From contig NZ_FNDX01000002.1 in NCBI RefSeq assembly GCF_900099765.1, positions 310,001 through 374,000 of the forward strand: a stretch of 64,000 bases of DNA, given 5' to 3'. Both the position numbers and the translations under genes were made by a program. Below the pieces are notes generated by a model that saw nothing but the letters and a program-made list of their open reading frames with translations, was not told the origin of the DNA and did no database searches. This stretch comes from Paenibacillus typhae. GTDB lineage: Bacteria > Bacillota > Bacilli > Paenibacillales > Paenibacillaceae. Of the stretch, positions 51,526 to 60,322 are shown piece after piece. Each line of letters starts with the position of its first letter. Position 1 is the first letter of the stretch.

Positions 51526-52368
51526 TTACATAATAGGCAGATAGTCCGGATTGCTTAGCATTTGTTCTACAATAAACAGCAAATCGTCATCGTTAACATA
51601 TTCATCGCCAGCTTGCTGCGCATTGTACTTTACAGGATCAACATTTGCCGCAAGATATTTAAAATATTTCGCGTCAATTGCCAGATCAAGCAGCGTGTAC
51701 TGTCCTGATTTATTCACATCAGTGGCTTCAATTAAAATACTATCTTCCAGGCAGTTTTCCTGCTTAAGGACATACTCCTGCTCACTGTCTGCAATTCTTG
51801 CCTTTGTTGAATCAACCACTGCCGTCCCTATGGCTTTTGCTTTGAATTTCAACTTTAGGATGACAGTGTCTTCATTTATGCCGTACTCTTCACCTTGGCT
51901 GGCTATAATAAAACGTAAGACACCATTCAGATCGGTTGGGCTGTTGTACACTTTATAACCTGTAACTTCTTCAAAACCAAGATACTCTAAATGCGCTACA
52001 TCATACTTTATCTCAAAATCCTCCGCGTAAATATCCTTTACATTTTCCAGAGAAATTTCAGTCACAAATTGTTGACCTATGCCTATCTTATCCTTAGCTA
52101 TGTTAACATTTAGTACAGGTTCATGAGCTGGCACTGGTGTTGCAGTCGGTGTCGGTTCTGGTGTCACTGTAGGCACCGGAGTTACCGTAGCTGTAGGCTC
52201 CACTGAAGGTTCCGGCGTTGCGGACGGCACGCTTGTTGGTTCTGGCGTTGCTGTTGGTGCAGGAGTTGCAGCCGGTGTTGGTTCTGGTGTGGCTGTCGGT
52301 TCCGGAGCCGTCAGTGTTGCAGAAACTTCATTAGATTTGGCACTTTCACCAAATGGATTAACAGCAGT
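51526..52368 (-). pseudogene. 3' remnant of a cohesin/dockerin surface protein
   Basis: The open frame begins right after an in-frame TAA at 52369-52371 with TAVNPFGESAKSNEVSATL, the end of a fibronectin type III domain, with no start codon. A Pro/Thr/Glu-rich linker follows, then a cohesin-like domain (VLNVNIAKDKIGIGQQFVTE ... AEDFEIKYDVAHLEYLGF) and a dockerin-like end (DVNKSGQYTLLDLAIDAKYF). The upstream FN3 domain(s), signal peptide and catalytic part are missing. The breakpoint is at about 52370; beyond it the sequence is unrelated. An in-frame internal ATG could still give a protein without export signal. Confidence 0.75.
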
Positions 52369-52560
52369 TTAATAAGGTAAAATGTGGATTAAAAAAGAAA
52401 CCCTCCAGCCGGTGCTGACAGGAATTAGGATATATCCTTGTAGTATATTAAAATAGAAAGCACATATACGACCATCCTCGAATACCACCCATTATTTTGC
52501 GGGCATTTTGTGGGCACCATGAATCTCAGCGCCCCTCTCTGCTTCTAAGCCCACACAACA

Positions 52561-52592
52561 AAAAAAACCCTCAACGCCAACGGCGTCAAGGG
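52561..52592 (-). terminator. Terminator of glnA
   Basis: On the minus strand GCCCTTGACGCC ... GGCGTTGAGGG, followed by TTTTTTTT. Good stem, 11 bp past the stop codon. Confidence 0.85.
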
Positions 52593-52602
52593 CTGCTTCA
52601 TA

Positions 52603-53931
52603 CTAGTAAAGCGTCATGTACTGATCTCTTTCCCACTCGTGAACCTGGGTACGGTAGATATCCCACTCGATTTCCTTCAGCTCGTAGAAGTGAGCCAGCG
52701 CGTGTTCGCCGAGGGCTTCGGTGATGACATGGCTGCGGATCATTTCATTCAGTGCTTCCTTCAGGTCAGCCGGCAGGCTTGGGATGCCTTCTTCAATCCG
52801 CTCTTCCTCAGACATCACATAGATGTTGCGGTCGATTGGAGCAGGAAGATCCAGCTGGCGTTTGATTCCGTCCAGACCTGCCTTAAGCATTACAGCCAGT
52901 GCAAGGTACGGGTTAGCAGCAGGGTCCGGATTGCGGACCTCAATGCGTGTGCTGAGGCCTCTGGAAGCCGGGATACGGATCATCGGGCTGCGGTTGCTCG
53001 CAGACCATGCTACATAACAAGGCGCTTCGTAGCCTGGAACCAGACGTTTGTAAGAGTTAACGGTAGGGTTAGTAATAGCGGCAAAAGCACGTGCATGCTT
53101 CAGGATACCCGCCATGTAGTAACGTGCCGTTTTGCTCAGGCCCAGTGTATCGCTCTCATCGTAGAACACATTCTCATTGCCTTTGAACAAGGATTGGTGT
53201 GCGTGCATACCGGATCCGTTCATGCCAAAAAGAGGCTTAGGCATAAAAGTTGCATGCAGGCCGTGCTGACGGGCTACCGTCTTCACGACGAGCTTGAAGG
53301 TCTGAATCTGGTCAGCGGCTTTGATCGCATCCGCATATTTGAAGTCAATTTCATGCTGGCCGGAAGCTACCTCATGGTGGGAGGCTTCAATCTCAAAGCC
53401 CATTTCCTCAAGGGTCAATACGATTTCGCGGCGGCAGTTCTCCCCAAGATCCATCGGCGCCAAATCGAAATACCCGCCCTGGTCATTCAGTTCCTGTGTC
53501 GGGTTGCCCTTCTCGTCAGTTCTGAACAGGAAGAATTCCGGCTCCGGTCCAACGTTCATGGCTGTAAAGCCCATCTCTTCAGCTTCCTGGAGACAACGCT
53601 TCAGAATACCGCGCGGATCACCGGCAAACGGTGTTCCGTCAGGCATGTACACATCACAAATCAGACGTGCCACCCGGCTGTCAGTCACCCACGGGAAAAT
53701 AACCCAGGTGCTAAGGTCCGGATACAGGTACATATCAGATTCCTCAATACGCACATAACCTTCGATGGAAGAACCGTCAAACATCATTTTATTGTCTAGT
53801 GCTTTTTCAAGCTGACTCACGGGAATTTCAACGTTTTTGATCGTTCCCAGCAGGTCGGTAAACTGCAGACGAATAAAACGGACGTTTTCTTCTTTGGCAA
53901 TGCGCATAATGTCCTCTTTAGAAAAGCTCAC
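52603..53931 (-). CDS. glnA: Glutamine synthetase (type I-alpha)
   Basis: A 442-residue glutamine synthetase, ATP- and ammonia-dependent. The N-terminal beta-grasp is followed by [37 protein letters not shown] and [20 protein letters not shown]. The length and lack of an adenylylation loop fit the Gram-positive I-alpha form, which is feedback inhibited and acts as co-regulator of GlnR. The start is GTG 53931 after GAAAGGGAG. It lies 32 bp after glnR in the same operon. Confidence 0.97.
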   Translation of the reverse strand: MSFSKEDIMRIAKEENVRFIRLQFTDLLGTIKNVEIPVSQLEKALDNKMMFDGSSIEGYVRIEESDMYLYPDLSTWVIFPWVTDSRVARLICDVYMPDGTPFAGDPRGILKRCLQEAEEMGFTAMNVGPEPEFFLFRTDEKGNPTQELNDQGGYFDLAPMDLGENCRREIVLTLEEMGFEIEASHHEVASGQHEIDFKYADAIKAADQIQTFKLVVKTVARQHGLHATFMPKPLFGMNGSGMHAHQSLFKGNENVFYDESDTLGLSKTARYYMAGILKHARAFAAITNPTVNSYKRLVPGYEAPCYVAWSASNRSPMIRIPASRGLSTRIEVRNPDPAANPYLALAVMLKAGLDGIKRQLDLPAPIDRNIYVMSEEERIEEGIPSLPADLKEALNEMIRSHVITEALGEHALAHFYELKEIEWDIYRTQVHEWERDQYMTLY

Positions 53932-53963
53932 GATACCCTCTCCCTTTCAACACTCTAATTAGT

Positions 53964-54374
53964 TTATTTATTAAAAAACCGGGATAGCTCGCCTTGAATA
54001 AGAGATACTTGTCCCGGTCTTTTACCGGAAACCAGTTCCTGCTTAAGCAAACGGTGAAGCTGTGAATCAGACAACTCTCTACGTCTAACCTCTGTGTCAG
54101 GGGTAATAACCGTAGCTTCTTCAGATTCCTTCGAGACAGGATTCATCACCTGCTTAATGCCGGCAATATTGACCCCTTTCTCAATCAGTGCCTTGATCTC
54201 CAATAGGCGCTCAACATCATTAAATGAGAACAAACGCTGGTTGCCGGAGGTACGCGCAGGTACAATCAGGCTGTGCTGCTCATAATAACGAATTTGTCTA
54301 GCAGATAAATCGGTTAGCTTCATTACGATTCCTATAGGAAATAATGCCATATTTCTGCGGATTTCATCACCCAT
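53964..54374 (-). CDS. glnR: Nitrogen regulator GlnR
   Basis: A 136-residue MerR-type repressor. The N-terminal winged helix is MKLTDLSARQIRYYEQHSL followed by QRLFSFNDVERLLEIKALIE. The C-terminal tail (about 100-136) is short and should sense feedback-inhibited glutamine synthetase. It autoregulates glnRA through the operator upstream. ATG 54374 follows GAAGGTTGG. Confidence 0.95.
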   Translation of the reverse strand: MGDEIRRNMALFPIGIVMKLTDLSARQIRYYEQHSLIVPARTSGNQRLFSFNDVERLLEIKALIEKGVNIAGIKQVMNPVSKESEEATVITPDTEVRRRELSDSQLHRLLKQELVSGKRPGQVSLIQGELSRFFNK

Positions 54375-54411
54375 GACTCATCCAACCTTCCAATGATCTT
54401 TTTCTCATCTC

Positions 54412-54440
54412 ATTGTACATTTCTTAATTTGGCGTGTCAA
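54412..54440 (-). promoter_or_regulatory. glnRA promoter
   Basis: On the minus strand TTGACA (54435-54440) and TACAAT (54412-54417) are 17 bases apart. An excellent sigma-A promoter, 38 bp upstream of glnR. Confidence 0.85.
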
Positions 54441-54445
54441 TGGTA

Positions 54446-54462
54446 TGTAAGTTTTCTTTACA
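54446..54462. promoter_or_regulatory. GlnR operator
   Basis: TGTAAGTTTTCTTTACA fits the GlnR/TnrA site TGTNA-N7-TNACA exactly. It lies five bases upstream of the -35 element, the position used for autoregulation in B. subtilis. Confidence 0.9.
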
Positions 54463-54567
54463 ACATTAGTAGACTACTGCGAAACAGAAGGTTACCTGGA
54501 TGTAAGCTACAACAGGATGAAGTCTACCGCAGTATATCACATCGGACAATCCGGAAGCAAAAAGCGG

Positions 54568-54804
54568 TTACAGAACAAGCATGCGCCTCGCAATATTTTT
54601 CCCATTCCCCCGCTGCACAATACCCTGACTTCCGGCGTTAATGTTTTGGGAACGTAAATGCTGTGCTAGTGCCCGCAGCTCCTCCGGCTCAACCTCCCCG
54701 TTTTCATCAGCCTCTAAGGAGACATGGGCCGGATCAGACGATACCCGCACTACACCGACACCGTTCCTGGTGGGAAGTACCGCCGCCCGCTCCCGTCTTT
54801 TCAT
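54568..54804 (-). CDS. Unknown protein, 78 residues
   Basis: A basic-to-neutral protein (KRRERAAVLPTRNGVGVVRV ... EELRALAQHLRSQNINAGS) with no membrane segment or known motif. ATG 54804 follows GAGGAGGGATTC. No family is recognised. Confidence 0.6.
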   Translation of the reverse strand: MKRRERAAVLPTRNGVGVVRVSSDPAHVSLEADENGEVEPEELRALAQHLRSQNINAGSQGIVQRGNGKNIARRMLVL

Positions 54805-54880
54805 AATCCGAATCCCTCCTCTACAATAATTTCCATTTTACTATAGAGCTTTTTCCCGCCCGGCGGTAGAGTCTGCAGTC

Positions 54881-54912
54881 AAAAAAATAACCCCGCTTAA
54901 ATAAGCAGGGCA
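54881..54912 (-). terminator. Terminator of ynbB-like gene
   Basis: On the minus strand CCCTGCTTattTAAGCGGGG, followed by TTATTTTTTT. Confidence 0.8.
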
Positions 54913-54971
54913 ATACTATCGAATCTCCGGCCGTTAAACGGGCTGACCGCCAAATTTCATATTCTTCCATT

Positions 54972-56225
54972 CTATAAAAGCTTCCGCTCCCGCATGCTCT
55001 GCAGCGCCATCAGGACGCCGAATTTCACATGGGAGTAGGTCAGTCCGCCCTGCATGTAGCCGATGTACGGCGCGCGGATCGGGGCATCTGCAGACAGCTC
55101 CAGGCTTCCGCCCTGAATAAAGGTGCCTGCCGCCATAATAACCGGATGCTCGTAGCCCGGCATATCCCAAGGCTCCGGAACAACATGGCTGTCAACAGCA
55201 GCGGCGCGCTGTATCCCCTGAACAAAGGCGATAAGGTGCTCTGCACTGTCAAAAGAGACCGCCTGAATCAGATCCGTACGCGGCTCATTCCAGGCCGGCT
55301 TGGTGGTGAAGCCGCAGCGCTGGAACACTGCAGCGGCAAAGATGCTGCCCTTAACGGCTTGTCCGACCGTATGCGGCGCCATGAACAGCCCCTGATAGAG
55401 GCCGCGGGTCGTTCCGAGCATCGCGCCCACTTCACCGCCTATGCCCGGTGCCGTAAGCCGGTAGGCAGCCAGCTCCACAAGGTCGCTGCGGCCGCAGATG
55501 TAGCCGCCGGTCTCGGCAATGCCGCCGCCGGGGTTTTTGATCAGCGAGCCAGCCACAAGATCTGCACCAACCTGTGGCGGCTCCAGCTTTTCCGTAAACT
55601 CGCCATAGCAGTTATCTACAAATACGATCAGCCCCGGCTTCAGCGCCTTGACTCTGGTCACCATCTCGCCGATTTCGGCAACAGTGAAGGAGGAGCGCCA
55701 GTCATAGCCGCGGGATCTTTGTATGCCAATAACTTTCGTCCGCTCATTAATGGACAGCTCCACCTCGTCCCAGTCGATCTTCCCGTCTGCCGTGAGCGCA
55801 GTCTCCTTATAGCCAATCCCAAAGTCGGCCAGGGAGCCCGTCCCGTCTCCCGGCTTGCCCACTACTTTATGCAGGGTGTCATATGGACGGCCGGTGATAT
55901 ACAGCAGCTCGTCTCCGGGCCGCAGCACACCAAAGAGCGCAGTAGAGATGGTATGCGTTCCCGAAGCGAAATGCGGGCGCACCAGGGCGCTCTCCGCACC
56001 GAATACCTCGGCATACACCAGATCCAGCACCTCGCGGCCCCGGTCATTATAGGCATATCCGGTAGACCCGGCAAAATGAAAATCACTGACCTGCTGGCGC
56101 TGGAACGCCTCAATGACCTTCCACTGATTGTGATCCACAATCCGGTCAAGCTCTTTTACCGCACTTTCAATTTCAAGCTCTGCGGCCTCTGCCGCCTGTA
56201 AAATATCCTCTGCAAAAACAGCCAT
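54972..56225 (-). CDS. Cys/Met-metabolism-type PLP enzyme (YnbB)
   Basis: A 417-residue PLP-dependent lyase of the aluminium-resistance/methionine gamma-lyase-like group, similar to B. subtilis YnbB. The N-terminus has FAGSTGYAYNDRGREVLDLV, the PLP-binding region contains SGTHTISTALFGVLRPGDEL, and the lysine loop is SLIKNPGGGIAETGGYICG. The substrate is not known. It lies between hflX and glnR, as in B. subtilis. The start is ATG 56225; the ribosome site is AAGGGG. A hairpin (GCCCTGTCT/AGACAGGGC, 56287-56318) sits between it and hflX without a T-run. Confidence 0.85.
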   Translation of the reverse strand: MAVFAEDILQAAEAAELEIESAVKELDRIVDHNQWKVIEAFQRQQVSDFHFAGSTGYAYNDRGREVLDLVYAEVFGAESALVRPHFASGTHTISTALFGVLRPGDELLYITGRPYDTLHKVVGKPGDGTGSLADFGIGYKETALTADGKIDWDEVELSINERTKVIGIQRSRGYDWRSSFTVAEIGEMVTRVKALKPGLIVFVDNCYGEFTEKLEPPQVGADLVAGSLIKNPGGGIAETGGYICGRSDLVELAAYRLTAPGIGGEVGAMLGTTRGLYQGLFMAPHTVGQAVKGSIFAAAVFQRCGFTTKPAWNEPRTDLIQAVSFDSAEHLIAFVQGIQRAAAVDSHVVPEPWDMPGYEHPVIMAAGTFIQGGSLELSADAPIRAPYIGYMQGGLTYSHVKFGVLMALQSMRERKLL

Positions 56226-56377
56226 TTCCCCTTATTCGCTCCTAACATTACATTTACTTAACATAAGCAGTCACCACGCACAGCATAGCCCTGTCTCCGC
56301 TAATATTGAAGACAGGGCCGCCGGACGGGGAAGACCTATTCTTATAATACTTAACAGGACAGCTGTTTTACTATAGC

Positions 56378-57667
56378 TTAGTCCTGCTGCACCACAAACT
56401 CCGCCAGCTTATAACCCCACTTTTCATAATCCTCTTTGTTCAGGCGGACGCTGTAGAGCACATCGTTTTCTTCATACTGGGTATCCTGCACTTCCCCCAC
56501 CCGGTACAGCAGCGAGGAGAGATCCCCCCGGTCGCCGGGAATGCGGAATACCAGTGTATCTCCGGCCAGCTCATCGGCAATCAGCCCGGTGACACGGGCC
56601 AGGTCGTCAGGATTAAAGGCGCTGATCTTCAGATACCCCCGGCCTGAAGGCAGCATCTCCAGCTGCTCCGGCTGGCAGAGATCACTTTTGTTGAACAAGA
56701 CTACCCGCGGCTTGCCGGCAGCACCAAGCTCCTGGAGAATGGAATCGACAACCTCCATCTGCTCCTCGCGCATCGGAGAGGAGGCATCCACAACATGCAG
56801 CACCAGATTGGCCTCATTGACCTCCTCCAGCGTCGCCCGGAAGGAAGCCACCAGATCATGCGGCAGGTTCTGAATGAACCCGACCGTATCGGTCAGCACC
56901 ACCTCTTTGCCCGCTGGCAGCTGCAGCACACGTGAAGTGGGATCGAGTGTAGCGAACAGCTGGTTCTCAATATAGACGTCGGCATCGGTCAGCTGCTTCA
57001 AGAGCGTCGATTTGCCGGCATTGGTATAACCGACCAGCGCCACCTGCACTGCCCCGCTCTTGCGGCGGCGTTCGCGGTGCAGCTCACGTGTCTTGACGAC
57101 GTCATCAAGCTGGCGCTTCAGCTCGGTGATCCGGCCGCGGATATGCCGGCGGTCGGTCTCCAGCTTGCTCTCGCCGGGACCTCTGGTCCCGATACCGCCG
57201 CCGAGCCTGGACAAATTTTTGCCGTGTCCGGACAGGCGCGGCAGCAGATAGGAGAGCTGCGCCAGCTCTACCTGTATGATGCCTTCCCTCGTCTTGGCCC
57301 GGCCGGCGAATATATCCAGGATCAGCTGGGTGCGGTCAATAATCTTCAGGTCAAGCGCTTCCTCCAGATTGCGCACCTGGGCTCCGGACAGCTCCTGGTC
57401 AAAGATCGCCGTGTTGGCGCCCAGCCCGTCTGCCGCCATCCGCAGCTCCTCCACCTTGCCTTTGCCGATGAACCACCTGGAATCAGGGGTTTCCTTGTTC
57501 TGGCGGAGAACGTCCACCACCTCAACTCCGGCTGTCTCGGCGAGCTGAACGAGCTCCTGCAGGGACAGCTCGGGGTCGATGCCTGTGCGCTTGATTTGGT
57601 CTGTAACGAGACTGACGAGAATCGCCCGGTCCTGCACATCTGTCTGTGTATCATGGGTCAGTGACAT
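56378..57667 (-). CDS. hflX: Ribosome-associated GTPase HflX
   Basis: A 429-residue GTPase that rescues or splits ribosomes, for example under heat. The N-terminal HflX domain includes DSRWFIGKGKVEELR and SGAQVRNLEEALDLKI (in parts) and a coiled coil (LKRQLDDVVKTRELHRERRR). The G domain follows: P-loop GYTNAGKST near residue 212, DTVGFIQNLP for G3, and NKSD for G4. ATG 57667 follows GAAGGAGC. It is upstream of ynbB. Confidence 0.95.
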   Translation of the reverse strand: MSLTHDTQTDVQDRAILVSLVTDQIKRTGIDPELSLQELVQLAETAGVEVVDVLRQNKETPDSRWFIGKGKVEELRMAADGLGANTAIFDQELSGAQVRNLEEALDLKIIDRTQLILDIFAGRAKTREGIIQVELAQLSYLLPRLSGHGKNLSRLGGGIGTRGPGESKLETDRRHIRGRITELKRQLDDVVKTRELHRERRRKSGAVQVALVGYTNAGKSTLLKQLTDADVYIENQLFATLDPTSRVLQLPAGKEVVLTDTVGFIQNLPHDLVASFRATLEEVNEANLVLHVVDASSPMREEQMEVVDSILQELGAAGKPRVVLFNKSDLCQPEQLEMLPSGRGYLKISAFNPDDLARVTGLIADELAGDTLVFRIPGDRGDLSSLLYRVGEVQDTQYEENDVLYSVRLNKEDYEKWGYKLAEFVVQQD

Positions 57668-57747
57668 GTATTGAATGCTCCTTCTTCTTATACCTGTTGA
57701 AATGCCTGTCTGTGTTTGTCCGAAACGCCTTGCAGCAGGTGCAGGCG

Positions 57748-58707
57748 CTAAAGCTTGAAATCTTCAGTCCGCAGCGTCATCAGCTCCTGCTTGCCGGGGC
57801 TGGTGCTCTCATACTGGTTCAGCAGCCGGACTGCCTGCGCCCGCACGGCCTTTTCAATGGAATTACGGACATAGCGGGCGTTGCTGAAGGCGTGAAGACT
57901 CTCGGTCTTCTCGATCAGCAGATGCTGCTTTAGCTTGAGTATGGCCTGCGGCATCAAAATATAATCGCGCTCCTTGGCCATCAGCTCGGCAATCTGCAGC
58001 AGCTGGTCGATCGTGTAGTCGGGGAATTCGACCTGGATCGGAAATCTTGAAGGCAGGCCCGGATTGCTCATCAGAAAATAATCAATCTCTTCCGAGTAAC
58101 CGGCCAGGATGAGCACAAACTGGCTGCGCTGGTCCTCCATGCTTTTTACAAGCGTGTCTATCGCTTCCTTGCCGAAATCTTTGTCCCCGCCGCGGGCGAG
58201 GCTGTAGGCTTCATCGATAAAAAGGATGCCGCCTAGCGCCTTTTTGACCAGATCGCGCGTCTTCTGGGCGGTATGTCCAATATATTCGCCGACCAGATCT
58301 GCACGCTCCACCTCAATCAGATGCCCTTTGCTGAGCACCCCCATCCGCTGAAACAGCTTGGCGACGATTCTGGCAACGGTCGTTTTCCCGGTTCCGGGAT
58401 TCCCCTTGAATACCATATGGTAGGCCTGGCCGCCGCTGGCCAGGCCCGCCTCGCTGCGCATCTGGGCAACCTGCAGCAGGGCATAAATTTCGAATACAAG
58501 CTCCTTGATATTGTCCAGGCCCACAAGGGCATCAAGCTCCCGGCTTAATTCCTGGAATAACCCGCTGCGGCCTTGATTTTTGGCAGGCACAGGTTCGCCT
58601 GCGGCCATACCCGCCGCAGGCGGCTCCTGATTCCGCAGCACAATATTGATCTGCCGTGACGGCCGGCCATCATCCCGGCCACTTGCCGCTGCTACGCGTC
58701 CGTTCAC
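57748..58707 (-). CDS. spoVK: AAA+ ATPase SpoVK (CbxX/CfqX-like)
   Basis: A 319-residue single AAA+ ATPase. The Walker A is GNPGTGKTTVARIV, Walker B LFIDEAYSLARGGDKDFG, and sensor region SRFPIQVEFPDY. It resembles stage V sporulation protein K, needed for spore coat/cortex maturation in B. subtilis; relatives include Rubisco activases. Two GTG starts are possible (58716 and 58707); the second has GAGG eight bases upstream. The first 45 residues are not conserved-looking. It lies upstream of hflX. Confidence 0.92.
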   Translation of the reverse strand: MNGRVAAASGRDDGRPSRQINIVLRNQEPPAAGMAAGEPVPAKNQGRSGLFQELSRELDALVGLDNIKELVFEIYALLQVAQMRSEAGLASGGQAYHMVFKGNPGTGKTTVARIVAKLFQRMGVLSKGHLIEVERADLVGEYIGHTAQKTRDLVKKALGGILFIDEAYSLARGGDKDFGKEAIDTLVKSMEDQRSQFVLILAGYSEEIDYFLMSNPGLPSRFPIQVEFPDYTIDQLLQIAELMAKERDYILMPQAILKLKQHLLIEKTESLHAFSNARYVRNSIEKAVRAQAVRLLNQYESTSPGKQELMTLRTEDFKL

Positions 58708-58809
58708 CTTGTTCACCTCATTATCCAGGGCTGACTTGCTCTACCTCAAGTCTATTCCGGCTGGCGGGGTGTTATTAGCAGATTCGGGAACTTTATAGCT
58801 TCCTGCTGA

Positions 58810-59466
58810 TTACATAAACAGCTGCTGCAATTTCCACTTGCTGTATGCAAGAATCTCCCGCGATTTATATTTGAGCATGGACATCGTTTCGGACTCGGTT
58901 ACACCAAGCTGCGGGGAAATATAGCCGAATTCCTCCGCAATCTCCAGCGCCCGCTGCCCGTGGAAGGTGTGGGTGATAATAACAGCGGTTGTCATGCCTT
59001 CACGCTGCATAATCTCCTGGCTGAACTTCAGATTCTCGTAGGTGCTGGTAGATTCATTCTCCATCAGAATGGCTTCATCCGGCACGCCGTGCTCCACCAG
59101 ATAGTTGCGCATGCCCTGGCCTTCCGTATACCGGTAGTCGGCCCTGTCCAGCCCTCCCGAAACAATAAAGCGGCTGAATTTCCCTTCCTGATAAAGCTGC
59201 AGCCCGTACTCCAGACGTTCCTTGAGTCCGGGGCTGGGCTCGTCCCCCCACATGGCCATCCCCAGAATAATGCCCGCATCAGCCTTGATCATCGGTGATG
59301 CAGTAGCGGCACTATTGATCTTGTTGAACGCAACCGCACACCACAGCAAACCTGCTGCCGCTGCGGCGGTACAAACAAGCAGAAGCCTGCGTCTGAAGCG
59401 AGGGCGCCGTTTCCGCGATACCTTACGGATGGGAGATGAGCCTCTTTGGTAAACATACCATTCCAT
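58810..59466 (-). CDS. YdcF/SanA-family (DUF218) membrane protein
   Basis: A 218-residue protein with a very basic N-terminus, one transmembrane segment at about residues 28-46 (LLLVCTAAAAAGLLWCAVAF) and a DUF218 domain: DAGIILGMAMWGDEPSPGL, RFIVSGGLDRADY, ENESTSTYENLKFSQEIM and IITHTFHGQRALEIAEEFGY (in parts). E. coli SanA and ElyC belong here and act in envelope integrity. ATG 59466 uses an AGGAGGAA that lies inside the last codons of the upstream DUF402 gene. Confidence 0.87.
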   Translation of the reverse strand: MEWYVYQRGSSPIRKVSRKRRPRFRRRLLLVCTAAAAAGLLWCAVAFNKINSAATASPMIKADAGIILGMAMWGDEPSPGLKERLEYGLQLYQEGKFSRFIVSGGLDRADYRYTEGQGMRNYLVEHGVPDEAILMENESTSTYENLKFSQEIMQREGMTTAVIITHTFHGQRALEIAEEFGYISPQLGVTESETMSMLKYKSREILAYSKWKLQQLFM

Positions 59467-59468
59467 TT

Positions 59469-60023
59469 CTATTTCCTCCTGAATTCTCCGTGATGGAACA
59501 ATTCGGCACGATGCTTCAGGGAAAGAGCAAAATAAGGAAAGGAGTGTGCATCAATGCTGCGCAGAATACCCTTAGCTGTTGTCCAGGCCAGCTTATAGTC
59601 GCTGTCTGTAATATCATTACGTTCACGCGCTTCTTCAAGCTCATCCTCATCAAGCAAAAACACTTCCCCGTTCCACAGCACCACCACATCCAGATACAAA
59701 TCATCAAACCAGGGAACTCCCTGATCCGTAACACCCTGGACCTTGCAGGTGTCTATGTACCATTGTATGATATTCTGCCGTTCGTCAAACATGGCCGTTA
59801 CAATATAATGGCTGTCCTTGGGAAAATACTGCAGCCAGGAATATCCCTTGTCCGCGATGCGGTATGTATGCCTGCCATAGCTTTTCCAGAGCGGTTCCTT
59901 CAGCCCGTAAATCGTATAAAGTGTGATATAACCGCTGAATTCCCGGGTCTCCACATAGCGGCAGGCAAAATGGCGGCGCGTAATCCGGCGCCAGTTGGCC
60001 CGGTCTCCGAATTTACGTTTCAT
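59469..60023 (-). CDS. DUF402 nucleoside tri/diphosphate phosphatase (YgaC-like)
   Basis: A 184-residue DUF402 protein. It starts KRKFGDRANWRRITRRHFAC, with the core WLQYFPKDSHYIVTAMFDE, VQGVTDQGVPWFDDLYLDV and LLDEDELEEA. YgaC of B. subtilis is a Ntdp that dephosphorylates nucleoside tri- and diphosphates. ATG 60023 follows GAGAGGG; a longer upstream frame runs to 60098 without a ribosome site. It overlaps the ribosome site of the YdcF-like gene, so both form an operon. Confidence 0.85.
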   Translation of the reverse strand: MKRKFGDRANWRRITRRHFACRYVETREFSGYITLYTIYGLKEPLWKSYGRHTYRIADKGYSWLQYFPKDSHYIVTAMFDERQNIIQWYIDTCKVQGVTDQGVPWFDDLYLDVVVLWNGEVFLLDEDELEEARERNDITDSDYKLAWTTAKGILRSIDAHSFPYFALSLKHRAELFHHGEFRRK

Positions 60024-60113
60024 ATGAATAACCCTCTCGAATAATGGTGTATCCAGCTTAACACATTTGGCAGACACACTCAAAACAAGACTTACCAAGT
60101 AGACACGGCTACG

Positions 60114-60131
60114 CCGTCCTAATCAGGACGG
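60114..60131. other. Palindrome in the 60.0-60.3 kb gap
   Basis: CCGTCCT and AGGACGG form a 7-bp stem with a 4-base AATC loop, followed by a second pair (CCCG/CGGG). It lies in the 299-bp gap between the PBP stop codon and the DUF402 start, which otherwise shows a terminator and no gene. It could be a regulatory hairpin. Confidence 0.35.
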
Positions 60132-60234
60132 TACCCGTTTCTGCGGGAAAGATAAGGATTATGGATATTGTAAAGCATATACCTGCTTATTCTTTCAAAA
60201 ATCGACAACGGCCTGTCCGGTCTCATCCATATTC

Positions 60235-60283
60235 AAAAAAAAGACAGGCAGACATCCGCTCATTAGCGGAAGCCTGCCTGCCC
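60235..60283 (-). terminator. Terminator of the class A PBP gene
   Basis: On the minus strand GGCAGGCTTCCGCTaatgAGCGGATGTCTGCC followed by TTTTTTTT. It lies 40 bp past the PBP stop codon. Confidence 0.85.
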
Positions 60284-60322
60284 TGTATAATCTCTTGACC
60301 CCTGTAATCTGCTAGAAAAACC

